Positions 17,932 to 26,825 of a stretch of 64,000 bases of DNA are shown here, piece by piece (within the stretch, counting starts at the first letter, position 1; each line of letters opens with the position of its first letter). The translations under genes and the position numbers were made by a program. The notes beneath the pieces were generated by a model that saw only the letters and a program-made list of their open reading frames with translations, ran no database searches and was not told the origin of the DNA. Source of the stretch: Peteryoungia wuzhouensis (GTDB taxonomy: Bacteria; Pseudomonadota; Alphaproteobacteria; Rhizobiales; Rhizobiaceae); the NCBI RefSeq assembly GCF_003205195.1, contig NZ_QJRY01000001.1, positions 248,001 to 312,000 of the forward strand, written 5' to 3'.

Positions 17932-18200
17932 TTGCCCTGCGCTGCCTTGGCAGCATCGAGCTTGGCTCTCATCATGGAGAGAACGTCTTCTGTCGTGTAC
18001 CAGACGCCGGTGCGTTCTGCTTCCTCCAGTGCCGCGATCCCTCTTGCGATAAAGGCCGCCTGGTCGCGCCGATATTCCACCTCGGCTCTCGCCGATCGGT
18101 CGATCAGATCGGCCACGGTCTCGCCTTCGCGCAGCACGCTTTCGGCGGCGGTGTGGAATTCCTCGTCGTCGAGGACGGATGGCTTGACGGTCTCGTTCAT
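17928..18200 (-). CDS. ParD-like antitoxin
   Basis: A 90-residue acidic protein. The segment TAAESVLREGETVADLIDRSARAEVEYRRDQAAFIARGIAA is the ribbon-helix-helix and long-helix portion typical of ParD/YlmC-type antitoxins, and the C-terminal helix (EDVLSMMRAKLDAAKAA) would wrap the toxin. It is the first gene of a two-gene operon, antitoxin then toxin, with a four-base overlap. Confidence 0.8.
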   Translation of the reverse strand: MNETVKPSVLDDEEFHTAAESVLREGETVADLIDRSARAEVEYRRDQAAFIARGIAALEEAERTGVWYTTEDVLSMMRAKLDAAKAAQGK

Positions 18201-18264
18201 GGCTGAACTCCATGCTATTACGCCATCATAGCGCGAAAAGGGCTGAGTGATAAGGCGTGAGGGA

Positions 18265-19731
18265 TTACGGGGCTACGATTCGCGCCAGGATCTCGTCGGC
18301 CACCAGCTCGTAATTCTCGTCGAAGTGATGGCCGCCCGGGCGGGCGATCAGCTGGAGGCCGTCCTTCACACGAGATGCGAGAGGCGGACAGCCGCTGCCC
18401 TGCTCTTCGAGGCCGTAGGCGCACTGGATCTTCGAAGCCTCGACCGTAGTCATATGCTCGACCGGATCGCCCTGTCGACCCGTGCCGGCAGCACCCAGCC
18501 AGCCGGTGACGGCGATCTCGAAATCGGCCTGGCGGGACAGAGCGAGCAGCGAGAGCAGTGTGACGGCCTCCTTGTCGGCTGCCGGCAGCAAACCGTAGAC
18601 TTTGGGCAGCACATTGGCGCCGAAGGAATAGCCGATCAGCACGACCCTGGAGACGCCAAGATGCTGGCGATAGTGGGCCATGATGGACGAGAGGTCCCGG
18701 GCGGTTTCCTTTGGGCTCTTCTCGCTCCAGAAATAGCCCAGCGCATCGACGCCGATCACGGGCACGCCCTTTTCGTTGAGACGCGCCGAAATGCGCTGAT
18801 CGATCTCGCGCCAGCCGCCGTCGCCGGAATAGAAGATGGCGACCGTGTCGTGGGCGGGCGTGACGATGTCTTCGACAAGCGGCAGATCGAGTGCCGCATC
18901 CTCCGGCGTCAGCCGGTCGGCAAGGGCGGCGGCCTCGAGCGCCAGGGCGCGGGCGGGGCCGCCGGCATGCGCGGTGATGACGATTTCCGGATGGATCGAT
19001 TTCAGGGTCTCCGCATGGGCGCGGCCCGAGGGATTGGCGGCGGCGGACAGGACGATGCGCACGGGATTGGGCAGCGCGCCGGGGCCGAGTTCATAGGCAT
19101 AACCTCTGGCCGTCTGGTGGTAGGATGCCGATGTGCAGAGGCGCTTCGGCAGGGAGACCGCTTCGGCCGGATCGATCGCCAGCGTTTCACCGATCGTCTC
19201 GGCAAAACTGGCATTGGGGGTCTGGGCGGCAATCGCCAGCGCCAGCGTCGCGCCCTCCCCAAAACCCATGACGCGCGGCGGGCGATAAAAGGTGGCGTCA
19301 TGGCGGCGGTGAAGCTCACGGGCCAATCGCTCGATATCAGCCGGCAGGAAGAGACAGTCTCGATCGGTCTCGCGCGACAGGGCCGCCCGCCAGATGCGCA
19401 GGTCGACACCAACCCCGATCGCGCCGCCGACGGCGGCGGCATCAAGGGCTGCCTGCTCCATCACGTCCCATCCGTCGGCATCGGAGATCACGAAAATCAC
19501 GCCGTTCATCTGATCGTCGTCCGGGATCAGGATATTGTCCTGCGGAAGGCTGACGACGCGGTCCGGTGCAGCAACGGCCGGCTTCGGCTGAATGGCGATG
19601 GATGCGAGGATCACGGCACAGGCCAGCAGCATGCGTGACGCAGCGCCCATCCGGCCGCAGCTAATCGGCAATGGTGCCGTCTGACCGGTGTGCCGAATGT
19701 CGTTTGCCGCAGGTCGCGCCACACCGCTCAT
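18265..19731 (-). CDS. acvB: AcvB/VirJ-type periplasmic alpha/beta hydrolase
   Basis: A 488-residue exported protein. A signal peptide core (MLLACAVILASIAIQPKPAVAA) lies about residues 33-55. Two VirJ-like halves follow; the C-terminal half has FYSGDGGWREIDQRI, GYSFGANVLPKVY with the likely nucleophile serine, and a closing GGHHFDENYELVADEIL with the likely catalytic histidine. AcvB of Agrobacterium and its relatives hydrolyses lysyl-phosphatidylglycerol in the periplasm and is encoded with lpiA. Here it overlaps the upstream lpiA-like gene by four bases (ATGA), so the start at 19731 is preferred over 19740. The pair would set the level of lysylated membrane lipid. Confidence 0.85.
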   Translation of the reverse strand: MSGVARPAANDIRHTGQTAPLPISCGRMGAASRMLLACAVILASIAIQPKPAVAAPDRVVSLPQDNILIPDDDQMNGVIFVISDADGWDVMEQAALDAAAVGGAIGVGVDLRIWRAALSRETDRDCLFLPADIERLARELHRRHDATFYRPPRVMGFGEGATLALAIAAQTPNASFAETIGETLAIDPAEAVSLPKRLCTSASYHQTARGYAYELGPGALPNPVRIVLSAAANPSGRAHAETLKSIHPEIVITAHAGGPARALALEAAALADRLTPEDAALDLPLVEDIVTPAHDTVAIFYSGDGGWREIDQRISARLNEKGVPVIGVDALGYFWSEKSPKETARDLSSIMAHYRQHLGVSRVVLIGYSFGANVLPKVYGLLPAADKEAVTLLSLLALSRQADFEIAVTGWLGAAGTGRQGDPVEHMTTVEASKIQCAYGLEEQGSGCPPLASRVKDGLQLIARPGGHHFDENYELVADEILARIVAP

Positions 19732-21047
19732 TTTCGCCACAGGCCCTTCACGCCGCCACCGATCAGCAGTGTCACATCGATGAGCGAGGCCAGCGGAAAG
19801 CCCTGCCCCGCCACCGCGATGTAACGCGGGCGCCAGTCGGGATCGAATTTCTCCTTGAAGGCGCGCACGCCGCGGAAATTGTAGAAGCGCTCGCCATGGT
19901 CGAAGACCTGCCGTGCCAGATGGTTCCAGGCCGGCGCGCGGTCATGCGCCGCGAGACCGGCGAGCGGGGCCATGCCGAGATTGAGGGTGCGAAAGCCCTG
20001 ATCCTTCAGCGTCTCCATGATCTTCACGAAGAGCAGATCCATCATGCCGCGATGCACGCCCGGCACATGGCGCATCAGGTCGATGAAGGCATCGCCGTCG
20101 GAGGCTTCGGTCATGACGCTGGCAAAGGCGACGATGCGGCCGTGCAGGCGGATGACGGCGACCGGGCCGGCGGCCAGATAATCGGGGTCGAAGGTGCCGA
20201 GCGAAAAGCCCTTTTCGGCGGCCTGATGCGCCGACAGCCAGGTGTCGGAGACCGCCTGCAATTCGTCCATGACCGGGATCACGGTCTGCGGGGCCAACCA
20301 CTCGAAGGTCAGGCCATCGCGTTCGGCGCGGTTGATCGACCGGCGCAGTTTCAGCCAGGCGCCACCGGCGAGCGAGAAGCGCGTGAGATCGACGACCGCC
20401 TGTTCACCGAGCTTCAGCGCCTGCAGACGCATCTCGACGGTGATCGGCAGGAAATCGGCGGAGACCTGATAAAACACCGGACGGCAGCGGCGACGCTTCG
20501 CCTCGGCGATGAAGGTGGCGACAAGCGGCTGCCAAAGACGCTTCGGCCCGACCGGATCGAAGAGCGCAACCAGCGAGCGCCCCTGGCGGGCATACATCAG
20601 GAATGCCTCGCCGCAATCGGAAACCAGCACCTGCTTGTCGCCGAGGCGCACAAGACCGGCTGCCGCTTCAGGCTGACGGGCGAGGATGGCGAGCGCGCGT
20701 TCGACGCCCTCCGAGCGCTCCTCCGGCCGCCGGCGACCGGGGCGGCGGATGAACCCGCGCGAGGCAATGACGCCGAAAAGCAGGGACAGGCCGAGCGTTC
20801 CCTCCGTCGCGCCGATGCCATGGCGCGCCAGCACCAGATGCCAGCCGAGATTGAGCAGAGCTTCATCAAACAGCAGGGGCGAGATCACCGCGAGGCTCGC
20901 TCCGGCCGCGAGCCAGAGACCGGTCCGCGGGCCGCGCAAAACCAGCCGGCAGAGTACCGACAGGGCAATTATGGGCAGCGGCCTTGCGCGCGAAGGCAGC
21001 GGTTGGGAAGCCGCCAGTTCAACCTCAGACATGGGAGGGGATGTCAT
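19728..21047 (-). CDS. lpiA: Lysyl-phosphatidylglycerol synthase, short form without flippase domain
   Basis: A 439-residue protein. Residues from about 125 to the end are the catalytic DUF2156 domain of MprF/LpiA: DKQVLVSDCGEAFLMYARQGRSLVALFDPVG, then DEWL-equivalent positions, and GMAPLAGL, with FNFRGVRAFKEKFDPDWRPRY near the C terminus. It transfers lysine from Lys-tRNA to phosphatidylglycerol. The N terminus has only about three hydrophobic segments (residues 25-100), whereas full rhizobial LpiA (around 860 residues) begins with a multi-helix flippase domain that is absent here. ATGs at 21047 and 21032 are both possible. It is coupled to acvB. Confidence 0.8.
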   Translation of the reverse strand: MTSPPMSEVELAASQPLPSRARPLPIIALSVLCRLVLRGPRTGLWLAAGASLAVISPLLFDEALLNLGWHLVLARHGIGATEGTLGLSLLFGVIASRGFIRRPGRRRPEERSEGVERALAILARQPEAAAGLVRLGDKQVLVSDCGEAFLMYARQGRSLVALFDPVGPKRLWQPLVATFIAEAKRRRCRPVFYQVSADFLPITVEMRLQALKLGEQAVVDLTRFSLAGGAWLKLRRSINRAERDGLTFEWLAPQTVIPVMDELQAVSDTWLSAHQAAEKGFSLGTFDPDYLAAGPVAVIRLHGRIVAFASVMTEASDGDAFIDLMRHVPGVHRGMMDLLFVKIMETLKDQGFRTLNLGMAPLAGLAAHDRAPAWNHLARQVFDHGERFYNFRGVRAFKEKFDPDWRPRYIAVAGQGFPLASLIDVTLLIGGGVKGLWRK

Positions 21048-21270
21048 TCAACGGGACCGTATGGATTGGAGACGCGCATTTATTAGATCTTTCGCATGGA
21101 TCACAGTTTGTGACACCAACGGGTAAACGAGTCGGTAAACCGACGCATAAATTGCGCGGAACATGGGCAATCGCGTCTGGTCAATGACAAAAGGCAGCAG
21201 GTGCGGCGGCGGTCCCCGTCTTTTTGGCGACCGGCGGTGGCGGGCGAAGCCCCCACCGCCGAGGCGGGTC

Positions 21271-22410
21271 TCAGCGCCTGCGCAAGACCTTCGCGGCCAG
21301 CGCGAACGGACTGGAGACCGTCCGTGCAGCCGCATCGAAGACAAAGGCACCGGCATCGCCAAGGGATGCGCTGGCTGCCGGCTTGCTGAGCGTGCTGGCA
21401 AGCTGCTTCACGTCGAAGAAGCGGTTGTGATTGGTGGCATCGACCGATTCCAGCGAGGAGATGTCGATGATCGTCACGCCGGCTTTCTTGGCCGCATCGG
21501 CGACAACGCGATCGCGCACGTTAAGCGCGCCGATGCGCTGGGTGCCGGCGCCGAGCAGGCTGGAGACCTGCAAGGCCCGATCGTCGGCGGCAACCAGGAT
21601 GACGATCGGAATGCGCATCCGGCCGATCACGTCGAGCTGCGCGGTGAAGACGTCGGCGTCGATATCCGGCGCGGCCATGATGACCCGCAACCGATTGAGC
21701 ACATCGGTGCGGCCTTCGAGTTTGAGCTGCCGCAGCGCCTCGACCGTCAGCCAGCCGCCCATGGAGTGGGCAAAGACATCCACCTCGCCCTTGCGCGCGG
21801 TGACGAGGTCGGCCAGCAGATTGGCGAGCGCATCGCGCGAATAGGTGGCGGATTCCTTGTCGGCGACATAGGCCGGCAAAGCGGCATAAGACGGCCAGGA
21901 AAAGACGATCGGCAGGCCGTCGACATTGCTGTCGGTCGTCAGCTGGGCGAGGCGATAAAGCGCTTCCTGGAAATTGTAGTTGTAGCCGTGGACGAAGACG
22001 ACGGGTGTCGGCGCCTTGGGCGCACGAACGGCGCCGAGCAGACCGGCGCGGTCGAGAACGGACTGCGAGACAACGGCGAAATCGGTGCGGGGGTCCACCG
22101 TCTTGCGCTTCGGCCATTCGATGTTGGCCGGCTTGTGATTGGGCGGGATCGAGACGTCGAAGCGGGCGTAATTGGGCTCGCGTGTCTTTTCGACGCCGAA
22201 GATGTTCTTGCCCGGCTCTGTTCGGCCACGGGTGGTGACGGAATACAATGTTTCCACGCGATCCGGCTTGAAATCATCAAGGGTGACCGACGACAGCGTT
22301 TCGGGCCCTGGACGGCCGGCGCAGGCGCAAAGGAGTTGTACGGAGACAAGGCACAGGACGGCCAGAGTAAGCCGGCGCGCGGGGGACCGACCGGAAAGAG
22401 CGCTCTTCAT
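21271..22410 (-). CDS. Alpha/beta hydrolase lipoprotein (DUF900)
   Basis: A 379-residue protein. The N-terminal hydrophobic segment ends in a lipobox-like LLCAC, so it is probably a lipoprotein. The hydrolase core shows VVFVHGYNYNFQEALYRLAQL (oxyanion loop), FSWPSY, VDVFAHSMGGWL with the nucleophile serine, and a late NHNRFF. This order (FVHG-N-F ... SWPS ... AHSMG) defines the DUF900 family, esterase-like proteins of unknown substrate. The ATG at 22410 has AGGA eight bases upstream; an in-frame ATG at 22425 lacks one. Confidence 0.83.
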   Translation of the reverse strand: MKSALSGRSPARRLTLAVLCLVSVQLLCACAGRPGPETLSSVTLDDFKPDRVETLYSVTTRGRTEPGKNIFGVEKTREPNYARFDVSIPPNHKPANIEWPKRKTVDPRTDFAVVSQSVLDRAGLLGAVRAPKAPTPVVFVHGYNYNFQEALYRLAQLTTDSNVDGLPIVFSWPSYAALPAYVADKESATYSRDALANLLADLVTARKGEVDVFAHSMGGWLTVEALRQLKLEGRTDVLNRLRVIMAAPDIDADVFTAQLDVIGRMRIPIVILVAADDRALQVSSLLGAGTQRIGALNVRDRVVADAAKKAGVTIIDISSLESVDATNHNRFFDVKQLASTLSKPAASASLGDAGAFVFDAAARTVSSPFALAAKVLRRR

Positions 22411-22765
22411 GCTTTTCGTCCTCATGCTGCCCAGCAGTCACGGCCATCCACATGGCGGCCCGTGGCGAGCTATAATGCGGCAAAGGATATTCGCCAAGAG
22501 CACAACGCCGGGAGCCGAGCTGTCGCATCCGTCCACCATCGCGGGCGGGCGGAACCGCTCATACATACCCGTTCGGTTATGGATTATCCCTCAGATTTTT
22601 ATTTGCGCGCGACAACCTGTTCTGCAACCATAACCATCAAGGGAGAGATTGCCGGCTGGAGGAGACGGCCGTCACCGCGACAGGCCGGCCGATCCCGGTG
22701 GCGTGGTGCGGATGCCGGCACCGGCGATTTTCTCCCATATTTCAATATGTTTCTGGGAGGAGACC
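22411..22765. other. Intergenic region upstream of the TRAP operon
   Basis: About 355 bases between divergent genes. It must hold the promoters of the DUF900 gene and of dctP. I see no clear operator, riboswitch or repeat; GGGAGGAG at 22756-22763 is the dctP ribosome binding site. Confidence 0.5.
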
Positions 22766-23800
22766 ATGTTGCGCCATTTCCTGCTTGCCGGCCTGTCCGG
22801 AATTGCCCTCACATTTACCGGTTTCGCTGCCCATGCGGCGGACGTCACCTTGAAGCTGCACCAGATGCTGCCGCCGCAAGCGACGATCCCGTCCAAGGTG
22901 CTGCAGCCCTGGGCCGACAAGATCAAGGCCGAGTCCGGCGGCCGGATCGAGGTCGAGCTCTATCCCGCCATGCAGCTCGGCGGCAAGCCGTCCGATCTGG
23001 TCGACCAGGTCAAGGACGGCGTGGTGGATCTGACCTGGACGCTGTTCGGTTACACGCCCGGCCGCTTCCCGAAGTCGGAAGCTTTCGAACTGCCCTTCAT
23101 GGTGACGACGGCGGAAGCGACTTCGGTCGCCTTCCAGGATTATGCCGACAAGCATCTCCAGGATGAGCTTTCCGAATATCATGTGCTGGCCGTGCATACC
23201 CACGGTCCCGGCCTCATCCACACGATCGCCGCCAAGCCGGTGAAATCGCTGGAGGACATGAAGGGGCTGAAGCTGCGCGGCACCTCGAAGGTGGTCAACC
23301 AGATGCTGGAGGCCATGGGGGCTTCGCCCGTCGGCATGCCGGTAACTGCCGTACCGGAAAGCCTGTCGAAGAGTGTCATCGACGGCTCCGTCGTTCCGTG
23401 GGAAGTGACGCCGGCGATCAAGATCGCGGAACTCGCGCCGAACCACACCGCCTTTTCCGGCAGCACCGGGCTCTATACCGGCACTTTCGTCTTCGCCATG
23501 AACAAGGACAGCTACGATGCGCTGCCCGATGATCTGAAGACGGTGATCGATGCCAATTCCGGCAAGGAATTGGCCCGCCTCTTCGGCAAGGCGATGGACG
23601 AAGGCGATGTGCGCGGCAAGGACATTGCCGACAAGGCCGGCAACACCACCTTCACGCTGGACGAGACCGAAACCGCGCGCTGGAAGGCGGCCGGCGAAGC
23701 CGTCACCAAGGCCTGGATCGCCGACATGGATGCCAAGGGCCTCGATGGCACCGGCCTCTACAAGGATGCGACCGCGCTGATCGCCCAGTACAGCAAATAA
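22766..23800 (+). CDS. dctP: TRAP transporter substrate-binding protein (DctP family)
   Basis: A 344-residue periplasmic protein with a signal peptide (MLRHFLLAGLSGIALTFTGF, cleaved after AAHA). The mature part starts ADVTLKLHQMLPPQATIPSKVL, typical of DctP/TeaA proteins, and contains the central GLKLRGTSKVVNQMLEAMGA segment with the arginine that usually binds the substrate carboxylate. It delivers an organic acid to the DctQM membrane subunits encoded next. The exact ligand cannot be read; dicarboxylates and related acids are the usual ones. A strong GGGAGGAG precedes the ATG. A hairpin follows before dctQ. Confidence 0.9.
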   Translation: MLRHFLLAGLSGIALTFTGFAAHAADVTLKLHQMLPPQATIPSKVLQPWADKIKAESGGRIEVELYPAMQLGGKPSDLVDQVKDGVVDLTWTLFGYTPGRFPKSEAFELPFMVTTAEATSVAFQDYADKHLQDELSEYHVLAVHTHGPGLIHTIAAKPVKSLEDMKGLKLRGTSKVVNQMLEAMGASPVGMPVTAVPESLSKSVIDGSVVPWEVTPAIKIAELAPNHTAFSGSTGLYTGTFVFAMNKDSYDALPDDLKTVIDANSGKELARLFGKAMDEGDVRGKDIADKAGNTTFTLDETETARWKAAGEAVTKAWIADMDAKGLDGTGLYKDATALIAQYSK

Positions 23801-23814
23801 ACCAGCGTCTTCAT

Positions 23815-23850
23815 CTCCGGGCGTCCTGTCGGAGGCGCCCGGAGTTTTTT
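23815..23850 (+). terminator. Hairpin with T-run between dctP and dctQ
   Basis: CTCCGGGCG pairs with CGCCCGGAG around a 12-base loop and is followed by TTTTTT. Placed between the abundant binding-protein gene and the membrane-subunit genes, it likely attenuates transcription or protects the dctP message, which would give more DctP than DctQM. Confidence 0.8.
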
Positions 23851-23871
23851 CCGCCTGCCAGAGGACGACCG

Positions 23872-24411
23872 ATGGACCTGCCCGCCTCTTCCGCCTTTCT
23901 GCGTTTTGAAAAGGCGACCTATGCCCTTGCCCATGCTCTCGTCGGCTTTGGCGGGCTCTGCCTGGTGATCGCCTGCGGGCTGACCGTCGCGTCGATCGTC
24001 GGCGGGCTTGCGATCCGGCCTTTGCCGGGCGAAATCGAGCTGGTCGAGGTTCTGTGCGGCCTCGCGGTCTTCGCCTTCCTTCCCTATTGCCAGCTCAAAC
24101 GCGGGCATGTCGGCGTCGACATCCTGATCTCGGCCTTCGGGCCGAAGGCGATGAACTGGACCCAGCTGATCGGGGACGTGATCATCGCCGTGCTGATCGG
24201 CGTGGTGACCTGGCGCCATGTCATCGGCACGCTCGACAAACTCGGCAATGGCGAGACGACGCCCCTCCTGCTCTTTCCCGTCTGGTGGGGTTTTGCCATC
24301 GGGGCAGCGCTGCTGATTGCCAATCTCTTCGTCTGCCTCTTTATCATTTTTGCCGACATCCGGGATATCCGCGATCGTCGCACCATTGTCGCATCGCTTG
24401 GAGCCCATTGA
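23872..24411 (+). CDS. dctQ: TRAP transporter small membrane subunit (DctQ)
   Basis: A 179-residue protein with four hydrophobic segments (about residues 20-45, 55-75, 95-118 and 138-160), the DctQ layout. The ELVEVLCGLAVFAFLPYCQLKRGHVGVDI stretch carries the conserved Glu and the G-H-V-x-(V/I)-(D/E) motif. It forms the membrane complex with DctM and uses a sodium or proton gradient. Its TGA overlaps the dctM ATG by one base (TGATG). Confidence 0.9.
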   Translation: MDLPASSAFLRFEKATYALAHALVGFGGLCLVIACGLTVASIVGGLAIRPLPGEIELVEVLCGLAVFAFLPYCQLKRGHVGVDILISAFGPKAMNWTQLIGDVIIAVLIGVVTWRHVIGTLDKLGNGETTPLLLFPVWWGFAIGAALLIANLFVCLFIIFADIRDIRDRRTIVASLGAH

Positions 24412-25721
24412 TGAGCAGCGTCGAAATCGGCCTCTGGTCCTTCCCCGTTCTCATCCTTCTGATCTTCCTGCGCGTTCCGATCGGGGCGGCCATGCTCGGC
24501 ACGGGCATCGTCGGGACTTATCTGGTGCTCGGCAAATGGACGCCGATCCTGGCGCAGATGAAGGTGCTCGCCTGGAACACCAATGCGAACTATTCCCTGT
24601 CGATCATCCCGCTCTTCCTGCTGATGGGCCAGTTTGCCGCGCGCGGCGGCATGAGCCAATCGCTGTTCAACGCGGCCGCCGCGTTCCTCGGGCATCGCAA
24701 GGGGGGCGTCGCCATGGCCGCCGTCGGCGCCTGTGCGGGCTTCGGCTCGATCTGCGGCTCGTCGCTCGCAACCGCTGCAACCATGGCGCAGGTGGCGCTG
24801 CCGGAACTGAAGCGCAACGGCTATGCCGGCGGGCTTGCCACCGCGACGCTTGCGGCCGGCGGCACGCTCGGCATCCTCATCCCGCCGTCTGTCGTTCTCG
24901 TCATCTATGCGATCCTGGCCGAACAGAACATCGCCAAGCTCTTCCTTGCGGCCTTCGTGCCCGGCATCATCGCGGCGCTGTCCTATCTTCTGGTCATCGC
25001 CATCTATGTCCGGGTGAAACCGGAAAGCGCCGGCAACGCCGCGCGGATTCCCTGGGGCGCGCGGGTTCCGGCCCTGATCGCCGTCTGGCCCGTGGTCGCG
25101 ATCTTCTTCCTCGTCGTCGGCGGGATCTATCTCGGCTGGTTCACACCGACCCAGGCTGCAGCCATCGGGGCGGCCGGTGCGGGCCTCGTCGCCTTCATCA
25201 ATGGCGGGCTCGACCGCAAATCGCTGTTCGACTGCTTCAAGGAGACGGCGGTTTCGACCGGCATGATCTTCTTCATCATTCTCGGTGCTTCGGTCTTCAA
25301 CTCCTTCCTCGCCTTCTCGCGTCTGCCGCAGGTCGGAGCGGAATGGGTGACGGCGCAGGGTTATGCGCCGATGACGGTGCTAATCATCATTCTCCTGCTC
25401 TACATCGTCTTCGGCTGCATCATGGATTCGCTTTCCATGATCGTGCTGACCATTCCGATCTTCTTCCCGATCGTGACGGCGATGGATTTCGGCATGAGCC
25501 CCGAACATTTCGCCATCTGGTTCGGCATCCTGGTGCTGATGGTGGCCGAGATCGGCATGATCACGCCACCGGTGGGCTTGAACCTCTTCATCATCTCGGC
25601 CATGGCGCGCGACGTGCCGATCCGCGACACCTACAAGGCGATCGTGCCCTTCGTCACGGCCGACCTGTTGCGCATCGTGCTGCTCACGTCGTTTCCGATC
25701 ATCTCGATCTTCCTGGTGTGA
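24411..25721 (+). CDS. dctM: TRAP transporter large permease (DctM)
   Basis: A 436-residue, about 12-helix membrane protein. The DctM signatures FLRVPIGAAMLGTGIVG, FGSICGSSLATAATMAQVALPEL and LGILIPPSVVLVIYA are present, plus GMITPPVGLNLFIISAMA near the C terminus. It is the transport channel of the TRAP system. It starts inside the dctQ stop codon. Its last 23 bases overlap the end of the convergent Ada-like gene. Confidence 0.92.
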   Translation: MSSVEIGLWSFPVLILLIFLRVPIGAAMLGTGIVGTYLVLGKWTPILAQMKVLAWNTNANYSLSIIPLFLLMGQFAARGGMSQSLFNAAAAFLGHRKGGVAMAAVGACAGFGSICGSSLATAATMAQVALPELKRNGYAGGLATATLAAGGTLGILIPPSVVLVIYAILAEQNIAKLFLAAFVPGIIAALSYLLVIAIYVRVKPESAGNAARIPWGARVPALIAVWPVVAIFFLVVGGIYLGWFTPTQAAAIGAAGAGLVAFINGGLDRKSLFDCFKETAVSTGMIFFIILGASVFNSFLAFSRLPQVGAEWVTAQGYAPMTVLIIILLLYIVFGCIMDSLSMIVLTIPIFFPIVTAMDFGMSPEHFAIWFGILVLMVAEIGMITPPVGLNLFIISAMARDVPIRDTYKAIVPFVTADLLRIVLLTSFPIISIFLV

Positions 25722-25977
25722 GGGCGGGTCGCTCAAGCTTTCCCCACGTCTCCGGTTGGTCCGGACGGCAGCGCAGACACGGACGGAAGCCGCCTTCACG
25801 GGCGGCTTCGACCGTTTCATGGAAGACGACGTTTTCCGGCCTTGCCGGGCGTGAGGGACAGGACGGGCGGCAGACGATGCCGGTGGAGAGGACGCCATAG
25901 ACGAAGTGACCGTCCATGGATCTGTCGCGGGTTTGGATCGCTGTCCAGCGGGCATCTTCGGTCGGGTCATGGCTCAC
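25699..25977 (-). CDS. Standalone Ada-type zinc domain protein
   Basis: A 92-residue protein that is just the N-terminal metal-binding domain of Ada: RWTAIQTRDRSMDGHFVYGVLSTGIVCRPSCPSRP and GFRPCLRCRPDQ. The four cysteines (GIVCRPSC and CLRC) bind zinc, and in Ada the first accepts methyl groups from DNA phosphotriesters. The AraC-type DNA-binding part and the methyltransferase domain of full Ada (about 350 residues) are missing and no trace is found nearby. It may be a free methylphosphotriester-repair domain or a truncated gene. The 3' end overlaps dctM by 23 bases. Confidence 0.75.
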   Translation of the reverse strand: MSHDPTEDARWTAIQTRDRSMDGHFVYGVLSTGIVCRPSCPSRPARPENVVFHETVEAAREGGFRPCLRCRPDQPETWGKLERPALTPGRSR

Positions 25978-26130
25978 GCAGGGCCTCCTTGCAGCTTTGT
26001 GGCCCGAGCATGCTCAGAGACGGTGCAGAAGGCCACCCGTTTCCTGCGCTGATCATCGGCAGTTTTCGGATGACGCCGGCAGAAGAAGCGCTGTAGGTAT
26101 CGGTTTTGTGCACAACCGAATCCGAGGCCC

Positions 26131-26781
26131 ATGGAAACGTCGCTCTATCTGCCGGTCAAAGGCTTCCTCGAAACGGCCGGCTATACCGTCAAGGGCGAGA
26201 TCGGCGGTTGCGATCTGGTCGGCCTCAGCGACGAGGACCCTTCCATCGTGGTGATCTGCGAATTGAAACTCAGCTTCAACCTTGAGCTCATCCTGCAGGC
26301 GGTGGACCGTGCCTCGGTCGCAGACGAAGTGTGGATTGCGGCACGTGTCTCGGCCAAGGGAAAGGGACGCGAGGCCGACAAGCGGTACCGCGATCTCTGC
26401 CGGCGGCTGGGGTTCGGCATGCTCGGCATTACCGATAAGGGCGAGGTCAGCGTCATCGTCGGCTCGGTGACGCCGATGCCCCGGACCAATCCGAAACGGC
26501 GCTCGCGGCTGATGCGCGAGCACCAGCGGCGCAAGGGCGATCCGGCTGTCGGCGGCAGCACAAGGACGCCGCTGATGACGGCCTATCGCCAGCAGGCTCT
26601 CGGTTGCGCTTCCGCTCTGGCTGGAGGGCCTCTCAAGGTGCGCGAGATCAGGGGCAGCGTTCCCGAGGCGGCCAAGATATTGCAGGGCAATGTCTATGGC
26701 TGGTTCGAGCGGGTGGAACGGGGTGTCTATGGATTGACGCCTTCGGGGCATGAGGCGCTGGCGCGGTGGGCGCAGGCCTAA
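26131..26781 (+). CDS. DUF2161 family, PD-(D/E)XK nuclease fold
   Basis: A 216-residue protein. E23, D28 and the pair E44-x-K46 (GEIGGCDLVGL, ICELKLSFN) match the order of a PD-(D/E)XK active site, and the following NLELILQAVDRASVADEVWIAA fits the fold. The C-terminal part (about 150-216) looks like a winged helix that ends in ERVERGVYGLTPSGHEAL. This combination is the DUF2161 family, of unknown role, whose core resembles restriction and repair nucleases. It stands alone. The ATG follows a GAGG. Confidence 0.75.
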   Translation: METSLYLPVKGFLETAGYTVKGEIGGCDLVGLSDEDPSIVVICELKLSFNLELILQAVDRASVADEVWIAARVSAKGKGREADKRYRDLCRRLGFGMLGITDKGEVSVIVGSVTPMPRTNPKRRSRLMREHQRRKGDPAVGGSTRTPLMTAYRQQALGCASALAGGPLKVREIRGSVPEAAKILQGNVYGWFERVERGVYGLTPSGHEALARWAQA

Positions 26782-26825
26782 CTGACCTCATCGCGCCACA
26801 GTGGCACCGGGCGGGGCCGCCACGG

